Shown here in pieces: positions 1-12,504 of a stretch of 64,000 nucleotides of DNA (positions are counted from its first letter, which is position 1; every line of letters starts with the position of its first letter). Source of the DNA: Eutreptiella sp. 'Long Island Sound 2002'. Lineage: Eukaryota; Euglenozoa; Euglenophyceae; Eutreptiales; Eutreptiaceae. Both the position numbers and the translations under genes were made by a program. The stretch lies in NCBI GenBank assembly GCA_964036045.1, contig OZ038392.1, positions 17,691,612 to 17,755,611 on the forward strand. Direction: 5' to 3'. The notes below the pieces were generated by a model, which saw only the letters and a program-made list of their open reading frames with translations, searched no databases and was not told where the DNA came from.

Positions 1-3000
1 ATGGCGAATACATCCATGGCAACGGACCGCATAGGGGCCTCCGGTATAGCCGTGTACACCGGGTTGCCCGCTGTGGAGTGGTTGGGGCTCTTCGTGGCCC
101 GACACACGGCGCAGTCGCTGCAGTACTTGTCCAGGATGGCGTAGTACCCCGGTGGGAACTTGAAACGCCACTCCAGGTCCTGCTGCATCTTGTCCCGACC
201 AGGATGCATGAGCTGGGCGTTGTGCCAGTGGTCAATGAGCTCCTCCACTCGGTTCTCAGGGACCAGTAGCTTGTCCTTGAGGAACAGTTTGTCCCCATCC
301 TCGGTCAAGCCCTCAGGCCACTTGTCGTCCGACGGGGCGCTCACGGCATTCCAGTACTTGCTCCAGTGCTCGGATGCCGCGTAGTCATCCGACCAGTCCT
401 CTGTGAGCACCGACCTGACTAGCTCTACAGGGGCCACCATCCATTGCTCGAGGGTTTCCTCTCGAATAGCTTGGACGCGGGCACCCCGGAATTTGGCCAG
501 GGCCGTACGGTTTGCCATCACCACAAAGCACTTGACCCCCTCCTGCTCCATGGCCTTCTCCATCTCCATGATGCGCTTGGCTTCCTCGGTTTCCTCGGCG
601 TCCCCATGGCTGGATATGTCCATCCAAGCCTTGCCCGCGGGGTAGGCCCATCGACTGAGGCAATCTGCCACAGTGTTGTCCTTCCCCGGGACGTATACGA
701 CACTGAGGTCGAACTTGGCGAACGTCTCATGCCATCGGGCCCTCCTTGCCGCCGGTCCCGAGGGGGTGTTGACGTGCTCCTTGTGCCAGCTCTGCAAGGA
801 CTGATGGTCCGTACATACCACCACCGGTTGCAATCCGATGTGGCCAGACCACTTCCTGAGCGCACAAACAATGGCGTACGTCTCCTTCTCCCTCGCGGTC
901 CAGGTGCGGCGTTGGCCCTCGGCCAGGATCCGACTCCAAAACGCCACGGGTACGTGTGACCCGTCGTCCCGGATCTGCTCGAGGACTGCCCCTACGGCAT
1001 AGTCCAAGGCGTCCGTCCGTAGCACGAATCCCTTGTCCGGGTCCACCAAGAATAGTCCCAGCTGCCCCAGGAGTCGCTCCTTCAGGCGGCTGAACGCATC
1101 TTCGGCCTCAGGGGTCCAGGCAAGCTTCTTCTTGCCCCCCTTCCGGCCATCGAACTTGCCCACTTGCAGCATCTTGTGCAGGGGCCCCGACAGTTCTGCA
1201 TACATTCGGACATAGCCCGAATAGTAGTTGCAGAACCCCATGAAGGATCGGAGTTCGCTGATGGTCTGGGGCTTCTCCCAGTGGTGCAGGGACGCCAGCC
1301 TCCCAGGCATGGGACGGCGTTGCCCGTGACCAACCACGTGACCCGCGAACTCCACTTCGTTCACGAAGAGTGAGGCTTTGGTGGGCTTGCACACCATGTT
1401 GTGCTTGTCCAGCTCGCTGAGCACTCGGCGCAGATCCTTCTCATGGGCTTCGATGAGCTCGTCCTCAGTCATGTTCTCCGTGCCGGGCCCGATGATGATG
1501 TCATCCACAAAGGGGTCGGCACAATCCCGGACTGGACCGAGTAGGTCCTCCATCATGCGCTGGAAAGCGGCGTTGCCATTCTTGGCGCCCATGGGCACCA
1601 CTTTCCACTGCATGGGCCCCAGCGGCGTCGACATCGCTGTGCAGGGCCTGGAGTCCGGGTGTAGCGGCATCTGGTGATAGCCGTGTTTCAGGTCTAACAC
1701 CGTAAAGATCCGCTTTTTCTGTTGCTTTTGGAGGATGGTGTCGATCAGAGGGAGCAAGTACGAGTCGTGCTCGGTTTGCTCGTTAAAACCCCTGTAATCC
1801 ACCACCAACCTCCACTCGCCCTTCTCCTTCTTGGGCACGATAAAGGCTGGGCTGGCCAACTCACTGTCGGAGGGTTCGATCCATCCCCGCTCAATGAACT
1901 CGGCCAACAACTTCTTCATGGCCTCGGCCCGATCGCCCTGAAGTTGGTACTCCTGATGACGATAGATCTTCGGGTTCGGCTTCAGCTTGATCTTCGCTGT
2001 ACCAAACCTCCCACGATCTGGAGGGTTCTTGTTGGCGACGCCACTGAATAGCCGCGGATAGGCATTGATCAGCCTCTCCTTCAGCTCGGCGACCTTCGGG
2101 TTCTCCTGGGCCTCTTCAGCCGCTTGCTTCGGTATCGATACAACCGACCGCACTGCGGTATAGGCCTCTTCTGGGTCCGAATCCGACTTCTCCTCGTCCG
2201 ATATGCCGTCTTCATCGTCGTGGGGTGCACTTCCCACCGATAATCTTCGGAAATTTGCGGCGTCGGGCTGGTTACTGTCGCTATCGGCCCCCATTCTTGG
2301 AAAATCCCACGTCGGCGGGTCTGACCCAACCGGACCATCATATTGGTCCGCGATGTGATCCATGACCCTTGCCACGAACTCAACCTTCTCGTACTTGCCG
2401 GTGACCAAAATCTTGTCATCCCACCAATGCGGAGATGTGACCATGGCCCGCCTCCTCTTGGCTGCCACACGGTCGTGCATCCCCATCCGCATGTAGTTGA
2501 CGACGTCGTCGATCTCGGCCTGGGACAGGACGTCATTGCCATCAATTGGCTGATCCGTCCCCTCCTTGGGCTCAAACATGACCTTCATGGGCACCGCCTC
2601 CACCCTACGGATAAATGATTCATCACCCGTGGGCTGGGCTTGGGCCCCATCCACCAGGACAGCCTTGGTACCCCACGCTTGACCCGGGGAGGGCATTGAT
2701 ACACCCTTGGCGTCGATGAACAACTCCTCCTCTGGCCGGAATGACATCTCGTTCAGGGTGATGGAGTCCAGCGTCGACTTGAGACCCTCCAGCGGACATG
2801 GGGTGGATCCTATGCCGGTTATGACCAGGATCCCCTTCGCCCTATCCGCGACGATCTTCTCCACCATACGTCTGGTGTTATCCAGGGAGCCATGCCAATA
2901 CATGGGCCCGCACTCCTTCAAACCCCAATGCCTATGCCAGGCTGAGTCTCCTCGATGCCAATGCCTCCTACACTTCCGCAAAAGTGGGGCATCCCGGGAA

Positions 3001-3935
3001 GCGAAGACGTCCGTCTCGGGCGCTTCGGCTCCCAGCGTCTGGATCATCCTTGCATACACCTGCGGGGCCATTCCATACTCCGTGAGCTGAACTCCACGGT
3101 CTCCACTGGACTTGGCACCCACAGCTTGCACCGCTTGGACGATCCGATCCTCTTCCTCAACATTCCATTGGGATGATCCGCATGCATAGTCCGTGGACAG
3201 CTATGTGAGGCATTCATCATCCTCCCGGACCAGCGTTGCGCGATGGGGAAGGGCTCCAATGGTGTTTGCCACCATGAAGTCATACCCCATGATCATATCC
3301 CAATCTGTAATGTCGGCCACATAGAAGTTCCCGGATCGAGTGCTTCTCTTCGCCAAATCAGGGCGGTTCAAGCGCTCATGCTTCCAGAATTCCATACTGA
3401 TAGTGGCCTCATGGGTGCCACCACCCATAATCTCACCATTGGCCACCTTCAGGCGTACTGGTCTACGGCTGGGCTGCAGGGATTCCTCCTTGAACAACCC
3501 TCTCCGGACGAGGCTCACCTGGGCAGCCGTATCCACCAGAACATCCACCACCAACTCCTCTTGTCCGCACCGTACACGCACCTTCAAGTGCAACTGCCGC
3601 TCGTCGCCATGCGGTGTATGGACGACTCTCACGGCGTGCAACTCTAGCACGTCCGGGTGCATCAGGACTTCGAGGGTATGATCACGGATGGTGTAGATCT
3701 TGGGTTGGTCTTGCCCGTCCACGGGGCTATCCGTGGTCGCTCCTTCCTTCTTACCACGTCTCTTGCCCACATAAACTTCCCTTGGCAGGGCGCTCCAGGG
3801 GTTGGGAGTGGCGAAACTCAGTGGTTTTGGCTCTTCTGGAGCCTTCTTCAGCACCCGATGTGCCTTCGCTTTCTCTGGGATTCCACTGATTTTTGGAGGA
3901 GAGACCTCCGAGGTCCCACTCCCGTGGGGGCTCCT
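1..3935 (-). pseudogene. pol: Element 1 pol: protease, Dam-like domain, RT, RNase H, start of integrase
   Basis: This continues the gag frame and stays open to the window edge apart from TAG 3201-3203. The protease motif reads LVDTAAQVSLV, so the catalytic DTG has become DTA. Next comes the Dam-like region (about 2690-3010, starting DVFASRD). RT has the catalytic FVDDII at about 1497-1512. RNase H has RTDALDYAVG, REKETYA, TDHQSL and DNTVAD. The integrase begins with a HHCC finger (DHWHNAQLMH then CSDCAVC) and the first catalytic Asp in VAMDVF at the edge. The RT and RNase H catalytic residues are intact although the protease residue is lost. Confidence 0.85.
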
Positions 3936-6900
3936 CTAGACTTGGCTTCCCGCAGCCCCTTCGGGCTGCGATCCGCCAGGACTTTGTCCACCACGTTGCT
4001 GGGCTTTGAGTTCCTCCAACGTCCTCAACATGTCCTCAGCAACTTCTTCGATCGACCTCACTCGTCGGTCTTGGCCAGGTACACCACCATATCCTGTTCA
4101 TCCGCCTTTTCCTTGGCCTTTGCCTTGGCCTTTTCCCCCGTCTCCGCCCTTCGCTTTCCAATCGGAAATCCGCTGCTCCTTGGGCTTCTTCTCGGGCTGG
4201 GCGGCGAAGTAGGCCTTCTTGTCCGCCTCATACACCTTGCACTGACGGTGGTCGTGTGCATGGTCGTTTCCCTTGCCATAACAGACCCAGCACCCGTCGT
4301 GCTGAGACCTGTACTCCCGGAACGAGAGCCGTGGGTTCCCAATCCTCCTTGGCTCATTGCCCTTCTTGAATCCCACCCGGCTCCATCTGGACCAATTCTG
4401 CCCATGGTCCCTCACGTTGTGCGCCACAAACGCGAAAAAATGGGCCTCCTCGTGATCCTCCCGGGACCATGTCCAGTGGTCTTGGCCACTTCCACTACCA
4501 TTCTCCGCGGAGTTGGCTGTGTCCTCCTAGATCTCCCGATGATGGCGGTCTTCTCGGTGGCCTCGTTGTCCATGACCATGTCGATCCTGCACGTGGGCCT
4601 CGTTCTTCGCATTGAGCTTCAACTCCACCGTGATGTACTTCACGATCTCGTCCAGGCTCATGCGGGCGAAGATGACCTGCACCCTCAGCGGCTCCCCGAG
4701 CCTCCACTCCACGTTGTTGAGGCGCAGCAACCTTTGCCCCATGGAGTCTCCAAATACCTCCACGTACACGGCGTTCTTCAGTCCCAACATCCGGTTGGGC
4801 TCGCCCAGGTTCCTCCTGAAGAACTCCATGATACCCGCATGGGTATCCTCCGCCGCCATGATCCTCACCGCCACCCGCTTCTTGGCTCGCTTCTTTTCCT
4901 CGTCCTCCACTCGCCTCTACCAGTGGCCGAGGAGGATGTCCTTCAGCAAGTGGCGGATCTCGCTGGACTCGTTCCAGTCCTCCACCAGCTTGAGGCTCCG
5001 TCGGTACTTCCGCAGGTACCGGTTGCACTCCCGGACCCGCAACTCACCGCGGTCCAGCTGCAGCTGGATGGACCACAAGTCCTCCAGCTTCTGGTTCGGA
5101 GCGTCCACCTGCTCCTCATCCTCCAACCACTGGAGGCAGGCCTGCTCCGTACGGATCAATCCTTCCCGGATCTGATCCCGCAGCTCCTCCTTCAGGTCCT
5201 GCGCCAGCCGGTGTGGGAATGTCCGACTAACCCACTTGTCCCGCGGCGCTCCCCGCATCTCGCCGACGACCTCCTCGGCGAAGTCCTCCCAATCCAGGAT
5301 GAAGTCATCCAGGTTGGAGGGGTTGCCATCATAGTAGGGGATTTTGATTCCCCTGAGGTCGTCAATCCTAAAGGCGTCTCCGACGTCACCAGCCACCACT
5401 CCACCGAGACGGATACCACCTGTGGCCAGGGGGTGTGAGTACACTCCCCGTACATCCCTCTCCTCCATGGAGTGCGGTCCAGTTGGGCCTGAACCCATGG
5501 GGTTTGGAATGCGGGAAGGACGTGCTCCATCAGCCGTCCATATCCCCGTATTGGGGTCCTTCGCCCACAGGTTTCCGCTTGGATGACCTCGACCATGTCC
5601 GTCGGCGCTTCCCATTGTTCGCCCCTGCATGGTCTGGCTCTGGATCTCCTCTTCCGCATAAACTGCATGGGCAGTCGTAGTGATCGGTAGATCCTGGGCG
5701 GCATGGGACATCTGTACCGTCAGGCTCCTCGGGTCCGTGGTTACGTGCCCTTCCCGCATGGACCCAGACGGTGCCGTTTGTTCCCCGAGCATTGTGGATT
5801 CGCTGAACATGGGAACAAAAGGCAGCGCACCCGGGTCAACACGCGGAGGCGCGTATGGTGCCTCTGCAGGGCCGCCCATGGGTTTATCCATGGCGCTCCT
5901 GAGGGTCTTAACCCGCTCTACCAGCTCTGCCGCTGCTGGCTTTGCCGGGAGCTCCGGACCCGAGGCGAGGGGTTGTGACTCCTCTAGCCTTTTCAGGCGT
6001 CCCGACATGTCCTCCACCAGGTGGAGGAGGCTGTCCACCACTCGCTGCTGCTTCTCCAGGGCCAGCTCCAGATTCTGCCGGTACCGGTCCCGTTCCGCTC
6101 GCAGCTCCGCCATGTCTCTCTCCGCGGCCGACTGATCATCCAGGATCCTGGCGACGTCCTCCTCTAGGCCGTCCTTCGCGTTATCCAGGCTGTCGAGGCG
6201 ATGCACGATGGCGTCCATCCCCATCTTTGGGTACTTGCCCATGAGGAAGGACACGTGCTCGCAGTGGCACTCAGCGTGCTTTCGACCTGATCCAGCGCAT
6301 CCCGCGGTTCCCGGCGCCTCAGACTCATCGCCCAGGGGCGTATCGCCTATGGCGTCCATCTCTGGTCCCGTGTGCCGGGGTACAGGTGCTGTCCTGGCCC
6401 TGGCTGGCCTCTCCAAGCCCTCGGCGTCGTGCTTCATGGCGGGCTCGGGGGCCGTATGCGCCCTGGCGGTCAGCGCGGGCATCTCCTCCGACTCCGAGGG
6501 GAAGCATTTCCGATAGCCATCGGAGTGCCCCTCGGATTCCCACAGCCTGACCGGGCTGGGGTCCGTATCCATAGCCCCGGCGTCCCCTGCCGCGGGCTTG
6601 GGTGACGCGCGCTTCCGGTAGCGCCGGGCCCGTCTCCCACTGCTGCGTGAATGGCAGGCCTCCTCAGAGTCCTCCGCGGCGGAGCGGAGGTTGCATGCCT
6701 TTCGGCAGCAACGCTCACACATGGAGACCAGGTCCTCCATGTCAAGTCCTCCTCTTCCCGAACGTCGTACTTCTCTTCGGGCTTCAACTTCCGGCGTGGT
6801 CTCCACCGAGTCCAGAATACGCACCCGGGGCGTACTTGGGCAGGGCTCATAAGGGCCCAAGTCCCCGGGTCGGCGGTAGGTAGGGGCAGCAGGTACGCCT

Positions 6901-6995
6901 CTGCTACCATAAAGAAGGTCCCTACCAGGACCGGCCCCCGCTGTGCCCCTTCCGCCTGTTACCCCGGCTGATTTACTTCGGATCAACGATTGCAT
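3936..6995 (-). pseudogene. gag: Element 1 gag polyprotein with four in-frame stops
   Basis: The ATG at 6993-6995 opens a frame that runs into pol without any frameshift. Order: an acidic Ser/Arg-rich N-terminus with a Cys cluster, a coiled coil (about residues 265-335), a Pro/Gly-rich linker, then the capsid-like domain containing IPYYDGNPSNLDDF, and a C-terminal zinc-knuckle-like stretch CWVCYGKGNDHAHDHRQC followed by a GKGQGKGQGKGG tail. Premature stops are TAG 4917-4919, TAG 4527-4529, TGA 4098-4100 and TAG 3936-3938. The same knuckle and preceding PRRIG motif occur in element 3. The knuckle spacing differs from the usual CX2CX4HX4C. It encoded the particle protein and is now inactive. 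Confidence 0.8.
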
Positions 6996-9083
6996 TCCTC
7001 AAATTCCAGGGTCCAAAATCCAAAAATATAGAAAATAAAATCCTCCTTCAACCCTGAACAGCAACCAGATCCCACAAATACAGCAATAACCCAATCCACA
7101 ATCCAATTCAAATGGCGGGCTTCCGTTCAGCACATCGATTGTCTCACGATGGCGGGCATGTACAAGAATTGCACCAAGGAAGAAAGCCCTGAAATTGGCA
7201 TATGAACACAAATGAAGCAAAGTTAGGGAAAGATGAAAACGTACACAGTCACAGCCATAGACCCCTCATTCCCTGGACTCAAGACCTTCCCTTGACTCGC
7301 CAGCATGATGCCCTGAACCCAGTCAAATAGGATGGCTAAATGCCATGTGTCAAAAGTCACTACACAAGCCCCAAAACTGTGTTCACTCCCAAGCCTCTAA
7401 ATCCTAGCCCAAAGGGGGAGGTGGCGTGTCATGGCCTAGAGTGGCACTCAAGACCATGCCCTACCCTGTCATAACCTTGGTTGGACTTGGGGTTGAATGG
7501 GCTTAGAGATATGCCCCATGAGTTTGAACTCATAACATGCCAAAAAACTGCCAATTCACACCATATTGGCCATATATCAAATATATGCTCAAAATTGAGG
7601 TTATCACTTATCCAAAGGCTCAAAGCATGCATGGAATCGAAGTCTAGTATTCATGGAGGATAGAGACCAAAGTTCAATGCCCATGTACATCCCCACTTTA
7701 CCCTTGAAATTCCTTCAGATATGGGCGCCACGCACTGCCCAAGTCAGCCCATGGTCTTGAGACCAATTCTTGTAATCCTTCGTGCGCCAAGCCAAATGGA
7801 GTACGCGATCTGGCATATGGTGGTGTTCAACTCCGAAGCATATGCCAACATATGAACAACATACCATGGTTCGACTCTCCAAAGGCTTCTTGCTGTTTGC
7901 CAACCAGGTAAGTACACAAAATGCAAAAATGAGCAAACATTGAGGTCAAAAACATGAAAATATGACCAAATACAAAGTTGTCATGATAGTATATCTCTAT
8001 GCTCACCCATGATATCCGCGCATGGTTCAATACACAAATGATTGGAACCATTTGCGAACAATTCCCCCACTTGGATCCCCAATCAGGCGCATGGAGATAC
8101 CTTCGCCACTCATATCTACATGCCCCATGAAAATGGGAGTGCACTCATGGATGTCTTTGCAAAACATACCATGAGCAATACATACGCGGTAGACTTAGTC
8201 TAGCGCTTTGAATTCCACAATTGAGACATGGGCAAAGCCCTTGTCACGTGTGCCTTTCCATCTCTTCGGCCACACGAAGATATATAACATGGGCGTGAGC
8301 ATATCAAGACATATACTACCAATATCACACATAGCCCTTAAAATTGGCTCCCACCATGGTATGCCATGCCCCTCCATGCTCATAACTTTGGGTTAAATGG
8401 ACGTGGGAACCTAAGGAAAGATGCTATGCAACCGCAAGACTCATGCGCTACACTCGAAAGTCATAATATCAAGTCCGGACACATGGTCAACAAGTTATAA
8501 ACAGGTTTCTACCATGTTGACCATGATCCTATGATACAACGAGTGTATGTGGCAACTTAAGGTGTTGGACCCTACTAAAAATAAGTTGAGACTAAGGCGC
8601 TTGCAACGCAACCTTCCTTATTCTCTTTCCTCACACTCGCGCGTGGATATGGCCCTTCAAAGTGGTCCCATGATTTACTTTTGTTTCCCTTATATCTCCA
8701 AGTCAAATGGGTGGCAAGTATAAGGGAAACCTGATTTGGGCATAGGTAAAAGAGTATGACCACTCGAAGAAGACCAAATCAAGTGCGGCGATGTCGAAGT
8801 CGAAAATCCGATTTCGACATCGCGAAAAATTCAGATTAAAATTTTCAGTGCATATTTAGAAAATTGCGGAGGCAACGAACCCTTTACTGATGAAATCTGA
8901 CCCTTCATCGGGGTTTCCGCCAAAATATCTGGAAATAACAGGTAACCAATCGGTTACCACAAAATCGCGAGCCAACTGACAATCGCCGATACATTGACTA
9001 TCAGAACGAAAGGCTGAAAAATTACGGAAACATTATGATAATAAAACCCTGTTGATTCCTGATATTCTGATATATAAATCTCA
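6996..9083 (-). repeat. Element 1 presumed 5' LTR plus leader, non-coding
   Basis: About 2.1 kb between the gag start and element 0 carries no convincing ORF. Its composition, rich in CCATATG-like words and with the phrase 'gacttggagatata' on the minus strand, resembles the long LTRs of element 3. The exact LTR ends and the primer-binding site could not be fixed because the other LTR is outside the window. Confidence 0.45.
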
Positions 9084-9433
9084 GCTGGCGGCGCCTCGGT
9101 ACTGAATATGTCCGCTCATAGCCGGAATGGCCAAACCTATCACACTATCACATCGGGTTAGGTCAGGCGGATGGGAGAGTATGATATCAGCCAATGGCGG
9201 CTTGCCGGCACATAGATACACACCCCAAGTGACCCCAAGATGGCCAAGGGGGTCCGAACCGGCTTCACTATCTCGCCTTCCGTGAGAGTGACTCCTTCTT
9301 CTCCTGTTTTTACCCCACAAATATTTTTGGGAACTAGGTCCTCGTAGTGTACGAACCTAGAGGAGACTAGGGAGATTGTAGCGCCGGTATCAAGGTATGC
9401 GTCCACCCATACACCATTGATAGCGACCCTCAA
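9081..9433 (-). pseudogene. Element 0 aspartic protease fragment
   Basis: The frame at 9158-9433 contains AYLDTGATISLVSSRFV, a clear retroviral-type protease active site (DTGA) with the following ISLV strand. It lies in a different frame from gag, as for a frameshifted or decayed pol. After 9158 the sequence continues in another frame, and a trace of the conserved DVIVG strand can be seen there. The domain is cut off near 9081. Confidence 0.6.
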
Positions 9434-9471
9434 TAGGTAGCAATACCTCGGTGCGTCGTCTCGGTGTCCAC

Positions 9472-11559
9472 CTACGCTTCCCCCGGCGTTTGGCCCGCGA
9501 GAAAGTCTTTGAGATTCTTAGCTTGTTGTTCGAGCTTGAGAACTCTTTTTCGCTTCTTTTCTCGCCCTCCTTCCGTCAAATCTTCCAAGCGTTTCTTCTC
9601 CTGAGGCTTTCCTTTGTCATCGTCTTTTCCTTTGCCTCCTTTTCCTTCGTTCGCCTTTCCTCCGTTCGCTTTTCCTGCACCTTTTTTTTCTCCTCCTTTC
9701 GCTTGGTCCTTTCCCCCTTTGCCTTGACCTTTCTTCGTTTGCTTTTGCTCTTGTTTCCTCGCGTCAAGGCTGTCTTGCCACGCCTTGTCTCTTACGTTGT
9801 GTTTTGCCCCACAATTGGGGCAAAACACGGTGGCAAAGAACTTGGGCGCGGTGGAGTTGTCCTCCTCGACTTCCCTTCGCCAATACCACTGCCCTTGGCC
9901 TTGTCCTTTGCCGCGTCCACCTTTTCCACGGCCACGACCGCCACCACCACGGTTGCCGTTGCCTTGTCCTCGTGCTTGTTGAAACGACACAAAGCACTCC
10001 TCACATAGCGAGTGCGCAAAGGCCTCTTCTTGGTTCATAGGGGCGTTGGAGTTGGCGTTGGTGTTGCCGTCTAGCCACTTGAGTTGAGCCATCGAGTGCA
10101 AGTTTTTCAAAGTAGCGTCAGACTTCCTTTGGAGGGCCAACTCGTAGAGGAGGTCAACGAGAGAGTTGAAAGTTTGTATTCTAGACAACCTCTCGGGAGT
10201 AGCATGTATTTCGTCCATGGTTTTGGGCGGAACACAAGGTAGGAGGTGTAGGAGGGCTTTGGAGTCGTCGTAGTAGGACCTAGCCCATTGGTCCGTAAGC
10301 ATAGTAAACCTTTGGACGTATTGGGCTATGTCCGCGGTTGTATGGTATTCCTTCAACCGAGGGATACGCTCTATCTCTTGAATAAGCTCTAGGTCGGTAA
10401 CGTAAGTAGGGTAGAGCTTTTCGAGCGTAATAAGGAACCTTACCCAAGAGTCACTTTTCTTGAGTACCCCCGAAACCACTTCTTTTACGTCCTTGTTATC
10501 ACAACCGTTGATAACAAGGTCCGCTTTGGCTCTTTCCTTGAGGTCTTCTTGTCCCGTCGACCTCAAGAACCTCAAAAAATCTTCTGCGTAAACGTCGAGG
10601 TCTCTACCCGAAAACTTGCGTAGTTCGGTTTCGGTTTGGGGTTTGAAAAAAGCTTTGGTTCCTCTACCGGTATGTGGCACCAGTTGTGTGGGGTCGGGGA
10701 GTAGCGCCATAGGCGCTAGTGGACCGAGTCCTAGGGCGAGGGCTTGGTCGAGGGTGTATACTTCGTAGGTAGTGGTAAAGCACGCCACGGGTTTGGGTGC
10801 TTTTGTACGGGGTACAAAGGGCGACTTGACTCCAGGAGGCACACCAGCAAGCCCGGTGCACACTCGGGTTAGAGGCGAGGGGTGGTGAGGTACATAAGCG
10901 TTAGTGGTTAAGTTAGCAGTAGTCCTATTTTCTAAGTTTTCAAGACGACCCTTGAGTTGTTGCAAGGTCGACAAAAGGATAGTGCTCTCTTCCGAAGAAG
11001 GAGAGGCTTCGAAAACATGAGTCCTTTTGGAAGCTTGAGGCTCAGAGAAAAACTTAGGCTCAGGAACTCCGGTAGGCACTCCATGAACAATAGGTTCTCC
11101 ACGGATAGGGGGTTGAGGCATAGTGGTGTAAGTCACATTAGAACGCCATGGTACAGATTGGAAAGGATTAGTCGAAGACGATGTGGTCCCCGACTCATGA
11201 GTCTGTGGGGCATTAGTGAATGAACCTTCATGGTGTTCGATTTGTTGAACCATTTGTTGCAACCGACCACTGTGGTTGAGCAACGATAGGACCTCCATAG
11301 CATGCGCTAGCTCAGCTGTCGTCATGTTACTCGCTGAAGGCAGTGGGCGTGGAGCTACAGCTTCAGCATGCTCAGGACATGTAGGCGCAGGAAAACAATA
11401 AGCTTCGAATCGAGATCCGTCTAGAGGTACTTCTGGGGTTCCAAACCCGGCCATGGTAGGCGCGACTACTTCCTCATCGGAGACCAGTATCATGACTTGC
11501 ACGTCGTTTTCAGAAGCGCCTGTAGCTTCTAGGCTGCTTGGAGTTCTCACAGGGTCCAT
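9472..11559 (-). CDS. gag: Element 0 gag-like protein, 695 aa
   Basis: This is an uninterrupted ORF. The first about 300 residues are Pro/Ser/Thr-rich. The capsid-like core (about 315-480) starts with TELRKFSGRDLDVYAEDFLR and contains the helix-rich segment YVQRFTMLTDQWARSYYDD typical of LTR-retroelement Gag. A Gly/Arg-rich RNA-binding stretch (RGGGGRGRGKGGRGKGQ) follows, then a CPNCGAKH half-knuckle and a long Lys/Gly-rich tail. Within the LTR-PBS-gag-protease order it is the structural protein of element 0. No stop or frameshift is seen, in contrast to gag of elements 1 and 2. Confidence 0.7.
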   Translation of the reverse strand: MDPVRTPSSLEATGASENDVQVMILVSDEEVVAPTMAGFGTPEVPLDGSRFEAYCFPAPTCPEHAEAVAPRPLPSASNMTTAELAHAMEVLSLLNHSGRLQQMVQQIEHHEGSFTNAPQTHESGTTSSSTNPFQSVPWRSNVTYTTMPQPPIRGEPIVHGVPTGVPEPKFFSEPQASKRTHVFEASPSSEESTILLSTLQQLKGRLENLENRTTANLTTNAYVPHHPSPLTRVCTGLAGVPPGVKSPFVPRTKAPKPVACFTTTYEVYTLDQALALGLGPLAPMALLPDPTQLVPHTGRGTKAFFKPQTETELRKFSGRDLDVYAEDFLRFLRSTGQEDLKERAKADLVINGCDNKDVKEVVSGVLKKSDSWVRFLITLEKLYPTYVTDLELIQEIERIPRLKEYHTTADIAQYVQRFTMLTDQWARSYYDDSKALLHLLPCVPPKTMDEIHATPERLSRIQTFNSLVDLLYELALQRKSDATLKNLHSMAQLKWLDGNTNANSNAPMNQEEAFAHSLCEECFVSFQQARGQGNGNRGGGGRGRGKGGRGKGQGQGQWYWRREVEEDNSTAPKFFATVFCPNCGAKHNVRDKAWQDSLDARKQEQKQTKKGQGKGGKDQAKGGEKKGAGKANGGKANEGKGGKGKDDDKGKPQEKKRLEDLTEGGREKKRKRVLKLEQQAKNLKDFLAGQTPGEA

Positions 11560-11677
11560 CTCAATTTTTCAGACTCGACTTTCTGAGTTCAGGAATTCTT
11601 CTCCGTCCCTTACTAAATTTCCAGGCTGGAATTGAATCGAAATTAATTTCAAGGGATACTGGATTTAGGCAGAGCAG

Positions 11678-11693
11678 GTTTACTCTGCTACCA
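11678..11693 (-). other. Element 0 primer-binding site
   Basis: The minus strand reads TGGTAGCAGAGTAAAC just upstream of gag. The first 11 bases equal those of the element 2 PBS, and the TGGTA-CAGAG form resembles the initiator-Met tRNA complement used by many gypsy and copia elements. Confidence 0.6.
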
Positions 11694-12470
11694 GTTAGGT
11701 TTGGCACCCTCCTCAACAACAGCAAAGTAATGAGCTCATAGAATTGTAGTCCTCCACCTTAGTCCATAGCAAAAGAGGGACTATGAAACACAATCATTAT
11801 TTACACTCATGTTCACTCCTTACCTCTCTTCCACTCTCACCATACAAATATCCCTCTTGTAGTAAAATACACCTAGTTAGGACTTACCTAGGAAGCACCA
11901 CGTGCTCCCTGGTGTCGCCGCCAGGCGCCTCTCCTCTATCTATCTCTCTTGTGTTTGGGGCTTGGCTTAGGCCTAGGTATACTCTTGGGATCCCCCAATA
12001 CATGAAACATGCTGGGGACCCACCAAATAGGCATTAAAATATATGTAGAAGTAGGGACAACCATGGAAAAGGGCTGTAGAGTAATCAGAGGTCCCTTAGG
12101 GGCCTTAGACTCCCTCGAAGGTAGTATGTGTGGTATCACTCACAAAATGAGTCGATCATGCATGACATGCATGACAATCCATGATGTCAAAAATGTGATC
12201 ATCCAAATTCAAAGAGTTATGAAAAATGAATAGTATAACCTTCTTAAGAACCCATAAGAGTGGGGTTGTGGTTGTGTTAGTTCTGAGTGAAAGTGAGGTT
12301 TTGGGTTGGAATATCAAAAGCACATGCTAGGGCGCCAGCATGTCATGACACATGATGCATGACACATGACACATGATGCATGATGAATGATGATGATGAT
12401 GAATGATGATGAATGATCTGAATCTGCTCTGAGTTCAAATAAAGTACACTCTGAGTTCAAAATATATACC
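11694..12470 (-). repeat. Element 0 presumed 5' LTR
   Basis: About 0.78 kb of non-coding sequence directly follows the PBS. No partner LTR is in the window, so the outer end is set only by the change to island-like sequence. It contains the ATGATG-type microsatellite listed separately. Confidence 0.4.
12340..12425. repeat. Microsatellite-like ATGATG/CATGACACATG tract
   Basis: Runs of GATGATGATGAATGATGATGAATGAT and repeated CATGACACATGATG words are visible. The following 'ctgagttcaaa' word is repeated at about 12430 and 12452. Confidence 0.8.
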
Positions 12471-12504
12471 CCATGGGGCTCAATCTCACTCATCAAACCA
12501 GGGG

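Larger units (their letters stand above)
1..9083 (-). mobile_element. Element 1: Ty3/gypsy LTR retrotransposon, 5' part only (3' part lies outside the window)
   Basis: A minus-strand element reads from about 9.08 kb down to base 1, with gag, protease, Dam-like domain, RT, RNase H and the start of integrase in one frame. Gag and pol match element 3 closely, including the unusual zinc knuckle, so the two belong to one lineage. The 3' LTR is beyond the window, so LTR ends cannot be aligned. The right end near 9083 is a guess from a minus-strand TG start next to protease remains of element 0. The integrase core and beyond are not visible. Confidence 0.8.
9084..12470 (-). mobile_element. Element 0: older gypsy-like element, cut by element 1
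   Basis: Minus-strand gag and a protease fragment are followed to the right by a primer-binding site and an LTR-like stretch. The order LTR-PBS-gag-protease ends abruptly near 9.08 kb where element 1 begins, so the rest of pol should lie left of the window. Its gag is unlike those of elements 1 to 3. The right end near 12470 is approximate because no second LTR is present for comparison. Confidence 0.6.

Noticed and set aside
3657-5438. 593-aa plus-strand ORF
   Set aside because: Antisense of the element 1 gag/protease frame. Leu/Pro/Val-rich composition with no domain, while the minus strand encodes recognisable gag and protease.
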